IMG/VR virus record: IMGVR_UViG_3300037041_000365 | Coordinates: 1 to 29,865 of that record | Length of the DNA: 29,865 nt | Strand: one strand, 5' to 3' | From: a virus | Shown here: positions 14,801-21,580 of the stretch, in pieces | Layout of the letters: every line of letters starts with the position of its first letter | How positions within the stretch are numbered: position 1 is the stretch's first letter | Position numbers and translations under genes: made by a program | The notes under the pieces: generated by a model | The model's database searches: none | Told to the model about the DNA's origin: nothing | The model's input: the letters and a program-made list of their open reading frames with translations, nothing else

Positions 14801-14937
14801 ATTGTTTGTTGTTTAATTGTAAAATAATAGTTTTCTGCTACGTCTATTGCTAGTGTGATTTGATTAGCACTATCCCAGTCGCCTTCTTGAATGTAATAGG
14901 CTTTGATTGTTTCTAGTTCTTTGATTGTATCATTCAT
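14797..14937 (-). CDS. 46-aa hypothetical protein
   Basis: A short gene: ATG at 14935-14937, TGA at 14797-14799. It starts MNDTIKELETIKAYYIQEGD; the 'GDWDSANQIT-AID-AE' part suggests two short helices. 4-bp overlaps with both neighbours. Similar tiny proteins are common in the early regions of Bacteroidota phages but lack functions. Confidence 0.6.
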   Translation of the reverse strand: MNDTIKELETIKAYYIQEGDWDSANQITLAIDVAENYYFTIKQQTI

Positions 14938-15170
14938 AATTCAAATGCTTTAATCTCGTTAATAACTCTGAAATAACTAGCCATAATTCTCTTGGTAACT
15001 ACCATTTGAAACTCGATAACTAAATCTGATTTCGGCTTGAATCCATTAGGTGCAGCAATTTCTACATTGTATCTACACATTGATTCGTACTTTTGATTTG
15101 ATTGTTCTGCTAAATCTAGCAAGTCGATTGCCTGATTAGTTAGCTTTGAAAGTTGTTTAATGTTTTTCAT
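14934..15170 (-). CDS. First early gene, hypothetical protein
   Basis: 78 aa (MKNIKQLSKLTNQAIDLLDL ...), mostly helical, no motif. It is the first gene downstream of the consensus promoter at 15201-15230 and heads the chain of ATGA-coupled small genes. First early genes often act on host functions; the sequence gives no direct clue. Leader AAAACAAAATG just before the start is shared with erf. Confidence 0.65.
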   Translation of the reverse strand: MKNIKQLSKLTNQAIDLLDLAEQSNQKYESMCRYNVEIAAPNGFKPKSDLVIEFQMVVTKRIMASYFRVINEIKAFEL

Positions 15171-15200
15171 TTTGTTTTGTTTTTAGTTAATTGATATATG

Positions 15201-15230
15201 CAAATATATGTACAATGTTTAGAACTACAA
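15201..15230 (-). promoter_or_regulatory. Early promoter P2 (TTG - 19 bp - TATATTTG)
   Basis: On the minus strand TTG (15230-15228) and TATATTTG (15208-15201) are separated by exactly 19 bases, matching the Bacteroidota primary-sigma consensus. It lies 31 bp before the first early gene. Probably the main early promoter. Confidence 0.75.
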
Positions 15231-15275
15231 TACTTTTTAACAATTATTTTTAATTTATTTTTAAAATGTCAATGT

Positions 15276-15328
15276 TTATAAGGTTATAGCCTTATAAAAC
15301 TTTACATAATATCAGCTTATAACCTTAC
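15276..15328. promoter_or_regulatory. Operator-like inverted repeats (TAAGGTTATA)
   Basis: ATAAGGTTATAGCCTTAT (15278-15295) is an imperfect palindrome with ATAAGG and CCTTAT arms. A further copy in opposite orientation, CTTATAACCTTA, lies at 15316-15327. The repeated half-site TAAGGTTATA sits 45-95 bp upstream of P2 and downstream of the terminator. This is a plausible binding site for a regulator, whose identity is not known. Confidence 0.5.
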
Positions 15329-15358
15329 AAAATGTTATAATTAACGTTTAATTAATAC

Positions 15359-15385
15359 AAAAAAAGGAGGCTATTACACCTCCTT
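15359..15385 (-). terminator. Strong terminator between P1 and P2
   Basis: On the minus strand AAGGAGG-TGTAATAG-CCTCCTT is followed by TTTTT: a 7-bp perfect stem, 8-base loop and U-tract. It ends transcription from the phosphoesterase gene and would also stop transcripts from the promoter at 15426-15455. Confidence 0.85.
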
Positions 15386-15425
15386 AATCAATCCAAACCT
15401 AAACAAAACAAAAATTTTAACTCTG

Positions 15426-15455
15426 CAAATATATTAATTATTATAACTCCATCAA
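15426..15455 (-). promoter_or_regulatory. Promoter P1 (TTG - 19 bp - TATATTTG) directly before a terminator
   Basis: TTG (15455-15453) and TATATTTG (15433-15426) on the minus strand are again exactly 19 bases apart. The TTG lies inside the last codons of the phosphoesterase gene. Expected transcripts would begin near 15418-15420 and meet the terminator about 60 nt later. Confidence 0.6.
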
Positions 15456-16169
15456 CTCATTGATGCAAGTTTTTCCGTTTATTATTACTGCACAACCGAT
15501 AATTGGCTTCTTTCCTGCTTTAGCATAAGCCATCGCATAAGCATCGTGGTCTATTCCACAACCTACTTGAGTTCCGAATATCTTAAAGTTAGCACCTGCA
15601 AACCATTCTGTATAGCATTGCGTGTGTAGATGACCTTGAACTGTTGACATCATATCAGCACGACATTTAGCTTTAGCAGTTCCTGCTTCACCGTGAATGT
15701 ATTGAACTTCATCTATTACTACTCTTTCTGTAAAGTTCCATTGTGGAGTTTCTAATACTTCTTTATATGCTTTAATCCACTTTCTAGGAACTGCTCCAGT
15801 TTGTGCTTTACGCATTATTAATCTATCGTGGTTTCCAATGGTCACATCTGCTTTAGGAAATGCTTTATACCAATTTGCAATTTTATCAATAGCCAAATCT
15901 AATTCTTCTCCTCCTGACATTCCATCAACATCTGTTTCGTGATAAGACGAATAGTGGTTATCTATGACATCGCCAATAAATACTACTTTATTACAGTTAT
16001 GTTTTTTATATATTTCAATGCAAAAATCTAAGTAACCTTCTAAACAAAAAGGCTCGTGTAAATCTCCAATACATAATACTCGTGTTTCATTCTTTTCTCT
16101 TGTGGTTTTGATTAATTGAAATTCACTTTCAGTCAATCTTATTCTAGGGGCATAATCTTTTCTTGACAT
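15441..16169 (-). CDS. Calcineurin-like metallophosphoesterase
   Basis: 242 aa with the full set of family metal-binding motifs: GDLH (D36, H38), GDVIDNH (D67), GNHD (N113, H114), IHG (H159) and GHLH (H180, H182). The family hydrolyses phosphoesters, from nucleotides to nucleic acid ends; the substrate here is unknown. Phage members are often placed near replication genes. It is the last gene of the leftward late/lysis block and ends just before the early control region; a strong terminator follows. The start (MSRKDYAPRIRL) is preceded by an AAACAAATG leader. Confidence 0.88.
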   Translation of the reverse strand: MSRKDYAPRIRLTESEFQLIKTTREKNETRVLCIGDLHEPFCLEGYLDFCIEIYKKHNCNKVVFIGDVIDNHYSSYHETDVDGMSGGEELDLAIDKIANWYKAFPKADVTIGNHDRLIMRKAQTGAVPRKWIKAYKEVLETPQWNFTERVVIDEVQYIHGEAGTAKAKCRADMMSTVQGHLHTQCYTEWFAGANFKIFGTQVGCGIDHDAYAMAYAKAGKKPIIGCAVIINGKTCINELMEL

Positions 16170-16233
16170 TTGTTTCTGTTTTAGATAAATGATTTGTCCA
16201 GTTTTTTAATTAATAAACGTGACATTTTGTAAT

Positions 16234-16258
16234 AAAAAAACCTTCGTTATGAAGGCTT
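16234..16258 (-). terminator. Terminator after the endolysin gene
   Basis: On the minus strand GCCTTC-ATAAC-GAAGG is followed by TTTTTTT. It begins a few bases after the endolysin stop codon (16264) and separates the lysis genes from the phosphoesterase. The remaining gap to 16170 holds no clear promoter. Confidence 0.85.
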
Positions 16259-16263
16259 TAGCA

Positions 16264-16863
16264 TTATTTAATATTATTGATTTCTTGCAAGGTGCTTTTT
16301 GAATCTAGTTCAATACCGTGATTTTTAAAGAATGAAATTATCTCACTTAAATAACTGTTTCCTGCTCTTGCTCCAGTAGAATAGATTTTAATAAATTGGT
16401 CTAATTGCCCTGTAAAGATAAAACGATAACCCGGTACATAAGGTGACATCTGATAAGTCTTAATATTCTTTGCTATCTCACTTGAATAATACGGTTTGAT
16501 GTTGACTTGTTTATTCATTGGATATGTATTAGACCTACCTTCAATAATTTTAGTAAAGTAATCTATTTGTCTACCTATTCCAATCTCTAAACTTGCTAGT
16601 TTCACATTTGCACCACTATCAGTATTTCCGATATTACCGGGATTGTTTGTTCTATAACTTCGTGTACCTACTTTGAATCCTTCGTGATCAGTCATTACTA
16701 TTAAAAGCAATTTCAAACCTTTAGAGATATTCATCTTTTCAATCGTTGGAATGTACTCTTTTAGTATCTCATCGTTAAATGAAATCTTAGCATTATTTGA
16801 AATCGGTTTATCAGGAAAATGTGAGCCGTTGATGGTCACTCCTTTATACTTTTCAATATCCAT
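16264..16863 (-). CDS. Lysozyme-like endolysin (candidate)
   Basis: 199 aa. The core region has a Glu in TDHEGF (about residue 60) followed by SYRTNNPGNIGNTDSG and IGRQIDYFTKII. The NNPGNI phrase is typical of lysozyme-fold peptidoglycan hydrolases (transglycosylase or muramidase), with the Glu as likely catalyst. No signal peptide is seen, so it would rely on a holin. The neighbouring spanin-like and holin-like genes support a lysis role. It could alternatively be a virion-associated hydrolase. Confidence 0.7.
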   Translation of the reverse strand: MDIEKYKGVTINGSHFPDKPISNNAKISFNDEILKEYIPTIEKMNISKGLKLLLIVMTDHEGFKVGTRSYRTNNPGNIGNTDSGANVKLASLEIGIGRQIDYFTKIIEGRSNTYPMNKQVNIKPYYSSEIAKNIKTYQMSPYVPGYRFIFTGQLDQFIKIYSTGARAGNSYLSEIISFFKNHGIELDSKSTLQEINNIK

Positions 16864-16869
16864 ATAGTT

Positions 16870-17310
16870 CTATTTAAATTTAAACAAAAGTATAATTAAT
16901 AAGATAAGAAATGCGATTATACCTAGAAATCTAAAGTTAAAAGCAAAACCTTTTCTTTTATCGTTTTTAATCGTTTTAATAGCTTCTTTATACTTGTACT
17001 TTGTATTGTACTTAATTAGCTTTAAAGTATCTCTAATCGTTTTATATTGATATCTTATCTCATATCTAGTTAATGGTGCTTGTAGTTCAGGACATTTAAC
17101 AGAAACTTGACGGTAAATAATTGAATCTTTACCGTTTACTCGAATTGTGTTGGTTACAGTAACCAGTGTAGTGTCGCATATTATCTTACCACCTTTTTCA
17201 ATAAATTTTCTTTGATGAAACTTAGCTGAACAAGAAATCAAAAAGAATAAATAAATTGATAGCAGAAACATAAATACTAATGTTGCTAAATGTGTATAAT
17301 TAATCTTCAT
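16870..17310 (-). CDS. Putative unimolecular spanin (lipoprotein plus C-terminal membrane helix)
   Basis: 146 aa. A hydrophobic signal (residues 8-26) ends in a lipobox LISC, with Cys 27 as the lipid attachment site. A ~90-residue polar middle (KCPELQAPLTRYEIRYQYKT) follows, and then a C-terminal membrane helix (residues ~127-144, LGIIAFLILLIILLF) with a basic end. An outer-membrane lipid anchor joined to an inner-membrane helix is the layout of u-spanins such as T1 gp11, which fuse the two membranes at lysis. The gene lies between the holin candidates and the endolysin. The family match is architectural only. Confidence 0.65.
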   Translation of the reverse strand: MKINYTHLATLVFMFLLSIYLFFLISCSAKFHQRKFIEKGGKIICDTTLVTVTNTIRVNGKDSIIYRQVSVKCPELQAPLTRYEIRYQYKTIRDTLKLIKYNTKYKYKEAIKTIKNDKRKGFAFNFRFLGIIAFLILLIILLFKFK

Positions 17311-17322
17311 TTTTATATGTTT

Positions 17323-17377
17323 AAATGTATAATATAGTAACTAAAATGTACTTAATTTGTTACAAATGTATAATATA
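17323..17377. repeat. 14-bp direct repeat AAATGTATAATATA
   Basis: Copies at 17323-17336 and 17364-17377, 41 bp apart (start to start), in the 67-bp gap between holin-like and spanin-like genes. The second copy overlaps the -7 box at 17363-17370; the first has a near-match (TACATTTA). Confidence 0.7.
17363..17370 (-). promoter_or_regulatory. Possible -7 box (TACATTTG) before the spanin gene
   Basis: TACATTTG on the minus strand, 53 bp upstream of the spanin-like start. No TTG at 19-21 bp. It may provide extra expression of the lysis genes. Confidence 0.4.
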
Positions 17378-17599
17378 TTAGCTATGAATCTTCTTGCTAA
17401 AAGCATCTGATATCTTACTACCTACTGCAACAGATAAGAAACCGAAGAATACTTCAGTATTAAAACCACAATGAAAGAAATCTATTAAGCCAACAAGCAC
17501 ACATATAGAAAATGAAGTAAACATTGTAAGCGAAGTTCTTGACCATTTGCCGTCTTTCTTTAAAGTGTCACGAAATAACTCTTTTATTTTTTCTTTCAT
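17378..17599 (-). CDS. Holin-like membrane protein (candidate)
   Basis: 73 aa from the ATG at 17597-17599 (MKEKIKELFRDTLKKDGKWS); an ATG five codons earlier is possible. After the basic amphipathic start come two hydrophobic segments, about residues 23-40 (TMFTSFSICVLVGLIDFF) and 46-60 (TEVFFGFLSVAVGSK), with a basic C-terminus. The size and the two helices fit small phage holins, as does its place before the spanin and endolysin. The 32-bp overlap with the preceding gene is deep but typical here. Confidence 0.6.
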   Translation of the reverse strand: MKEKIKELFRDTLKKDGKWSRTSLTMFTSFSICVLVGLIDFFHCGFNTEVFFGFLSVAVGSKISDAFSKKIHS

Positions 17600-17798
17600 T
17601 TGGAAGTATAGCAACTAATTTCTCTTTTATTAATATCTCACTTCTATGCGTAGATGCTTGTTTTATTTCTTGCCTATCATTTAAGCACTGGAATAGTCGT
17701 TCTTCTACAGATGACAAACGTGAGTTCATCCAAATTAAAGCTATTACGGTCATTCCTAAAGCACCGTGCTTTTTGATAGTTTCTAAAATTTCAAGCAT
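17568..17798 (-). CDS. Small membrane-anchored protein (lysis module)
   Basis: 76 aa. Residues 12-26 (GALGMTVIALIWMNS) form one membrane-type helix, followed by a coiled-coil-like SSVEERLFQCLNDRQEIKQA and a basic end. This resembles XhlA/BhlA-type accessory lysis proteins in layout (although those usually have the helix at the C-terminus). It could be an antiholin or holin partner. It lies 9 bp after the connector gene, suggesting a shared transcript from the head module. Confidence 0.55.
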   Translation of the reverse strand: MLEILETIKKHGALGMTVIALIWMNSRLSSVEERLFQCLNDRQEIKQASTHRSEILIKEKLVAILPNERKNKRVIS

Positions 17799-17807
17799 TG
17801 TGGTTTA

Positions 17808-18317
17808 TTATAAAAAAAGTATAGAATCGTTAAATCCTTGTGTTTGTTGTACTGCAGGTCTGATGTCTGAATCTTTGTTTAACTGTGAAATAAAGTTCGC
17901 AAACAAGTCTCTATTAGTATCAAGATACTTCCATAATCTTGACTCGTAGAAACTTGCTTTTTGTGCGTAATGGTCTTGAACAAAGTTAACTTCACTTTGA
18001 TTCACGTTATTTGAGTAGTCACCGTTCTGTGTTTGAATACCTTTATTCTTTAACTGATAAGATAAACCGAAAGCAGCATCTTCTGCACTTCTCCAAGCTA
18101 TCGCAGGTTGAATATATGTAACTAATTCTTCTTCATCAACTGTTAACGTTTGGTCGTTGTATGCAGTCAATATGTAGTTATAAAAATAAGTACCTAGAAT
18201 TGGCATTATTCTCATATCACTTTGCGTCTTAATAAACGGTACGATGTTGTTAACGTCAATATTCGCAGTAATTGGTGTTTGCGTTTTTAAATAGTTTTCT
18301 GTTACAAAGTAAATCAT
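17808..18317 (-). CDS. Head-tail connector-like protein (DUF6712-like)
   Basis: 169 aa (MIYFVTENYLKTQTPITANI ...). The pattern 'I-p-ik-tqs-dmrI-piLGt-fYn-i' followed by YIQPAIAWRSAEDAAFGLSY is that of a Bacteroidota phage family usually found beside the portal gene, thought to be a neck or adaptor protein. It overlaps the portal gene's stop by 4 bp. Assignment rests on pattern memory and position. Confidence 0.65.
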   Translation of the reverse strand: MIYFVTENYLKTQTPITANIDVNNIVPFIKTQSDMRIMPILGTYFYNYILTAYNDQTLTVDEEELVTYIQPAIAWRSAEDAAFGLSYQLKNKGIQTQNGDYSNNVNQSEVNFVQDHYAQKASFYESRLWKYLDTNRDLFANFISQLNKDSDIRPAVQQTQGFNDSILFL

Positions 18318-19639
18318 AGTGCAGGAGTTGAAGAAGTTGAAGAAGAAGCTACATCACCACCATCTACTGGAGGTAAACTAGCTAACTTACGAATTTCGTT
18401 TTGTGTCATTGAATCTAGTACCTTGTTAGCTACTAAAGGAGACATTGCATTTAATGCATCTGAAGTAGCAGAAGAAGTAGAGTCTAGTTCAACAATCGTT
18501 TCGTTAACAATCTGAAAGTTGTTGATTACTAATTTTGCGTTAATCTTACAAATGTCTAAAATCTCATTGAAGATTTCTTCTACTGAATTACGCAAAGGAA
18601 TAATACTATTCTTTTCAAATATTACATAAGATTGTTTGATGTCGCTACCACTTCCTAGCTTACCACTTACACGAATACCCATCAAGATAGGGTCTATTAT
18701 ATGTGCCTGACAAATCTTAGAATCAATGCTTTCTGTAGTTACTTGAAATAGATTATCGTTTGAATTTGTAGGTATTGCTTCAATCGTTGGAAGTGATTCT
18801 TTATTATTAGCGAAGAATGCAATAGCTTTTCCTGCATTTGTAGCACCTTTTGCCCTGTCTATTGTAGTTTTTATGTTCTGCTTTTCTTCTTCGTTCTGTG
18901 GTTTCTTTGGAAACATCATAGCAAACGATGGAAAAATAGAATTTTGTATGTTTGACTTCTGAAGATATGACATTTCGCCATCTAAAAACGCCCAATTCAT
19001 ACAAGATGAATACTGTGGAAGTGTGTAAACATCTTGACCAACTGAATAATCTTCATAATAGTACAAGAATTCACGTTCTTTGGTATTGAATTTATAAGGA
19101 CAAATGGTCTGAATATTTATCTGTGTACTCCAATCATCACAAATGTAGTATAAATCATTTGTTGCGTTCTTTCTTACTTTGTCTGCTGCTATATGCTTAC
19201 AGAATATTAGTGTTCCAGTTTGATTAAATCGCAAATGAAAGTATACTCTACCGTGAATGATTTTTTCTTTAGTAACTGCAGGTAATATCTTCTTTAGATT
19301 CATTCGCTTTTCAAAAGCATAGATGTCTACTTTCTCCATTGGTGAAGATGTTTGAGGATACTGCAATTCATAACCACCACCTACTGCAGCATTCGTTTTA
19401 AAGTCAACTACTGCACCGTGCAAAGGCGAAGTATAGTACATCTGATTTAAAAGCTGAGGGAAAAGATTGTCCGAACCAAATCTCACAAAATTACCAACGT
19501 TTAAACGAGCATTTACATAAGGTAAAGACAAATCTCCTCTTCCTACTTTCAAGAATGGTGTAGAGAATGCTTGATATCCTCCCAATTCTTGTACTTCTAC
19601 GGATTTATTTGCTCCGAATTCAAAACCTAAAATCTTCAT
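18314..19639 (-). CDS. Portal protein
   Basis: 441 aa. Typical portal elements are visible: an N-terminal region with GRGDLSLPYVNARLN, the LFPQLLNQMYYTSPLHGAVV helix, and a C-terminal part with ILMGIRVSGKLGSGSDIKQS and the long stem-like helix IIPLRNSVEEIFNEI. The length fits HK97-type portals. It forms the ring through which DNA enters and to which the terminase docks. The end is Ser/Thr rich. It is unusual that the portal lies downstream of the capsid and far from the terminase genes. The adjoining 118-aa gene shares its single start/stop base. Confidence 0.85.
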   Translation of the reverse strand: MKILGFEFGANKSVEVQELGGYQAFSTPFLKVGRGDLSLPYVNARLNVGNFVRFGSDNLFPQLLNQMYYTSPLHGAVVDFKTNAAVGGGYELQYPQTSSPMEKVDIYAFEKRMNLKKILPAVTKEKIIHGRVYFHLRFNQTGTLIFCKHIAADKVRKNATNDLYYICDDWSTQINIQTICPYKFNTKEREFLYYYEDYSVGQDVYTLPQYSSCMNWAFLDGEMSYLQKSNIQNSIFPSFAMMFPKKPQNEEEKQNIKTTIDRAKGATNAGKAIAFFANNKESLPTIEAIPTNSNDNLFQVTTESIDSKICQAHIIDPILMGIRVSGKLGSGSDIKQSYVIFEKNSIIPLRNSVEEIFNEILDICKINAKLVINNFQIVNETIVELDSTSSATSDALNAMSPLVANKVLDSMTQNEIRKLASLPPVDGGDVASSSTSSTPAL

Positions 19640-19995
19640 TAATCGTATATTGTGTTTGTTACTACTCCTGCAACTACCATTCTTCCTTCTTCTACTACAC
19701 TTAGAGTGCTATAATAATCTATAGCTTGGTCTACAATGACAATAGGATTCGCAGATTCGTAAACAGTATATGTAAATTGTCCAATTACAAAAGTTGCATC
19801 TACACCTTCTGTTAATTCGAATAAGTTATATCTTTCTATGTAAGCTGAAGTATCTGTACCCATCCATTGAAAGCCTTGTGAATCTTTGTTAAATTCATTT
19901 TGGAAAAGAAACAGATAGTAAGGATTCGTAATAGTAGAAGTCTCAGTCAAAGTGAGAACAAAAGTATTTACAGAATCTTTTTCTAAGTATATCAT
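19639..19995 (-). CDS. Small structural protein of unknown function
   Basis: 118 aa, beta-rich, starting MIYLEKDSVNTFVLTLTETS and containing NPYYLFLFQNEF. This is a pattern I recall from Bacteroidota phages and prophages next to head or tail genes, with no established role. The ACCATTATA box lies four bases before the ATG, as at three other structural genes. It is the first gene after the terminator following the tail tube candidate. Confidence 0.65.
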   Translation of the reverse strand: MIYLEKDSVNTFVLTLTETSTITNPYYLFLFQNEFNKDSQGFQWMGTDTSAYIERYNLFELTEGVDATFVIGQFTYTVYESANPIVIVDQAIDYYSTLSVVEEGRMVVAGVVTNTIYD

Positions 19996-19999
19996 ACTA

Positions 20000-20008
20000 T
20001 ATAATGGT
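20000..20008 (-). promoter_or_regulatory. ACCATTATA box before the 118-aa structural gene
   Basis: Same nine bases and same four-base spacing to the ATG as at 4249, 22533 and 29594. Located 25-30 bp downstream of a terminator, so a promoter role is plausible here because new transcription would be needed. Confidence 0.6.
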
Positions 20009-20033
20009 TATTAATTACCGTTTGTTATAAAAC

Positions 20034-20061
20034 AAAAAACCCCCACTAATTAAAGTGAGGG
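20034..20061 (-). terminator. Terminator after the tail tube candidate
   Basis: On the minus strand CCCTCACT-TTAATT-AGTGGGGG is followed by TTTTTTG; the stem has one mismatch. It begins about 20 bp after the stop at 20083. Confidence 0.85.
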
Positions 20062-20082
20062 TAGGGATAGCAAAGTTTACTT

Positions 20083-20592
20083 TTAAACTAGTAAACCTGC
20101 AATAATAGTAGGGTCAACTTCGTATGCTAAAGATTCGTTTTCAGCAACCATCGTTATACTGTATTTTGAGCCATCGGCCTTCGCTGTTCCACTTCCTTCA
20201 GCTACTGCAGTAACTTGTGCAGTTGGAAAATACCAGTACTTACCGTTAGCATCTAAAACGATTACTGCTAAGTCTCTTTGTCCTTCTCCTAAGATTTTGA
20301 TAGAACGAGATTTTGCAGCTTCACGTCTGTGAAACATAAGTGTGATAGTTGCAGTTACAAAAGATGAGCCATTGATTAAATCATTAGCTTGGTCTTCTGT
20401 GTACATTCCTGTGTTTCTTTTAAACTCAAAAGGCACGAATGGTGCAGTTTTAGTTATTGCAGTCACTTCCCAGTTAGCATCGTTTACAGTAACTGCAGTT
20501 ACTTCGCTTTGGTCGTTTATGAATACTGTTTGAATACCACCGATATTATTGTCGCATCCTTTGGTTATTGTCGTTATTGTATTACAAGGCAT
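20083..20592 (-). CDS. Major tail (tube) protein (candidate)
   Basis: 169 aa, beta-rich (MPCNTITTITKGCDNNIGGI at the start; YSITMVAENESLAYEV near the end). It has the length and character of siphovirus tube subunits, and the 'kGCdnN-gGi--v-i-d' opening is typical of predicted tube proteins in Bacteroidota phages. It has its own terminators before and after, giving an independently dosed transcript that fits a protein needed in many copies. A head decoration protein is the main alternative, because the gene follows the capsid. Confidence 0.6.
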   Translation of the reverse strand: MPCNTITTITKGCDNNIGGIQTVFINDQSEVTAVTVNDANWEVTAITKTAPFVPFEFKRNTGMYTEDQANDLINGSSFVTATITLMFHRREAAKSRSIKILGEGQRDLAVIVLDANGKYWYFPTAQVTAVAEGSGTAKADGSKYSITMVAENESLAYEVDPTIIAGLLV

Positions 20593-20606
20593 TTCGTTTA
20601 TGTATT

Positions 20607-20637
20607 AAAAAAGGGGTGATGTTTATTGCACCACCCC
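20607..20637 (-). terminator. Terminator after the major capsid gene
   Basis: On the minus strand GGGGTG-GTGCAATAAACAT-CACCCC is followed by TTTTTT. The stem is six G/C-rich pairs. It lies between capsid and tube candidate genes. Confidence 0.85.
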
Positions 20638-20658
20638 TCTCTAGTTAGTAATTAATTC

Positions 20659-21576
20659 TTAAGAATAAAGAACGATTTCTGTTGGGTTAGTATACCAAAA
20701 TCCAACTTTCAAGTTAGCACGAGTTCTCAAATATGGCTCAGCAACTGTATCATTCAAGTTTACTGCTCTTAATGCTTTAGCATCAGATTCAGAATCGAAA
20801 GCATAAATCAAGTTATTCTTCAAAGTAAGAACTGCAGTATTGTTAGGAAGACCTTCAGCAACTACCATCTTGATACCCAAGAAAGTTAAAGCAAGAGGAA
20901 TAGTAACAAATGTTTGAGTGTTACCTTGTGCAGCAGCTAATTCATAAGCAGTAGCAATGTTAGAAGAAACATAAAATCTTAAGTCAGCTTTCTTACGTTT
21001 AATTGAAGCAGGAGCAGCATTCAAAATAGCAGTTAATTGTGCGATAACGTTTGTTGCATCAATAGATACATTAGCAACATCAACTACTGCAGCATCAGCT
21101 AACAATCTCTTAAGATAACCATCGCATAAAGAAAGCAAAGCATCTACAGAATCAGTATCACCATTCCATCTCAACAACTCAACATCTTCGCCAATTTGCA
21201 TTGACATAGTTTCCCAGTAGTAAGACATAAAACTAGCAACTTCAAAACTTCCGTTAGAACCTGCAGCCATCTGCAAAGAAAGGAAAGACTGCTCTAAATC
21301 GAATTGACAAATTTGAGCCATTGCAGATAATGCACATACGTCAATATCAATAGCATCTAATGAATCAGTTGGTGCAGAGAAAGCACAAGTACTAGATTGT
21401 AAGATAGAGCCAAAAGTAACGTTAGCTAATTTTGTAGCTGATTTAATACCCGGCAAAGTTCTGTAGTTGTCTACAATATCTTCAGTAATATACGCACGAG
21501 AATAAAACTCGTTAGGGTTAGCACATAAAAGTGCGTTTGTTTCAATATCTAAATTGAATTTTAAGTTTCTTGACAT
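20659..21576 (-). CDS. Major capsid protein
   Basis: 305 aa (MSRNLKFNLDIETNALLCAN ...), with alternating helix and beta segments and a stretch SIKRKKADLRFYVSSNIATA as in capsid P-domain and A-domain regions of HK97-fold proteins. It lies directly after the protease/scaffold gene (4 bp gap) and before a strong terminator, the normal setting for the capsid gene. Ala-rich composition and balanced codons, with visible C-preferring positions compared with the early genes, suggest high expression. The call rests mainly on context and size. Confidence 0.8.
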   Translation of the reverse strand: MSRNLKFNLDIETNALLCANPNEFYSRAYITEDIVDNYRTLPGIKSATKLANVTFGSILQSSTCAFSAPTDSLDAIDIDVCALSAMAQICQFDLEQSFLSLQMAAGSNGSFEVASFMSYYWETMSMQIGEDVELLRWNGDTDSVDALLSLCDGYLKRLLADAAVVDVANVSIDATNVIAQLTAILNAAPASIKRKKADLRFYVSSNIATAYELAAAQGNTQTFVTIPLALTFLGIKMVVAEGLPNNTAVLTLKNNLIYAFDSESDAKALRAVNLNDTVAEPYLRTRANLKVGFWYTNPTEIVLYS

Positions 21577-21580
21577 TTTT

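Noticed and set aside
15201-15440. Possible CRISPR or iteron array
   Set aside because: Repeats are few, short and in mixed orientation, with no regular spacers; operator sites are a better explanation.
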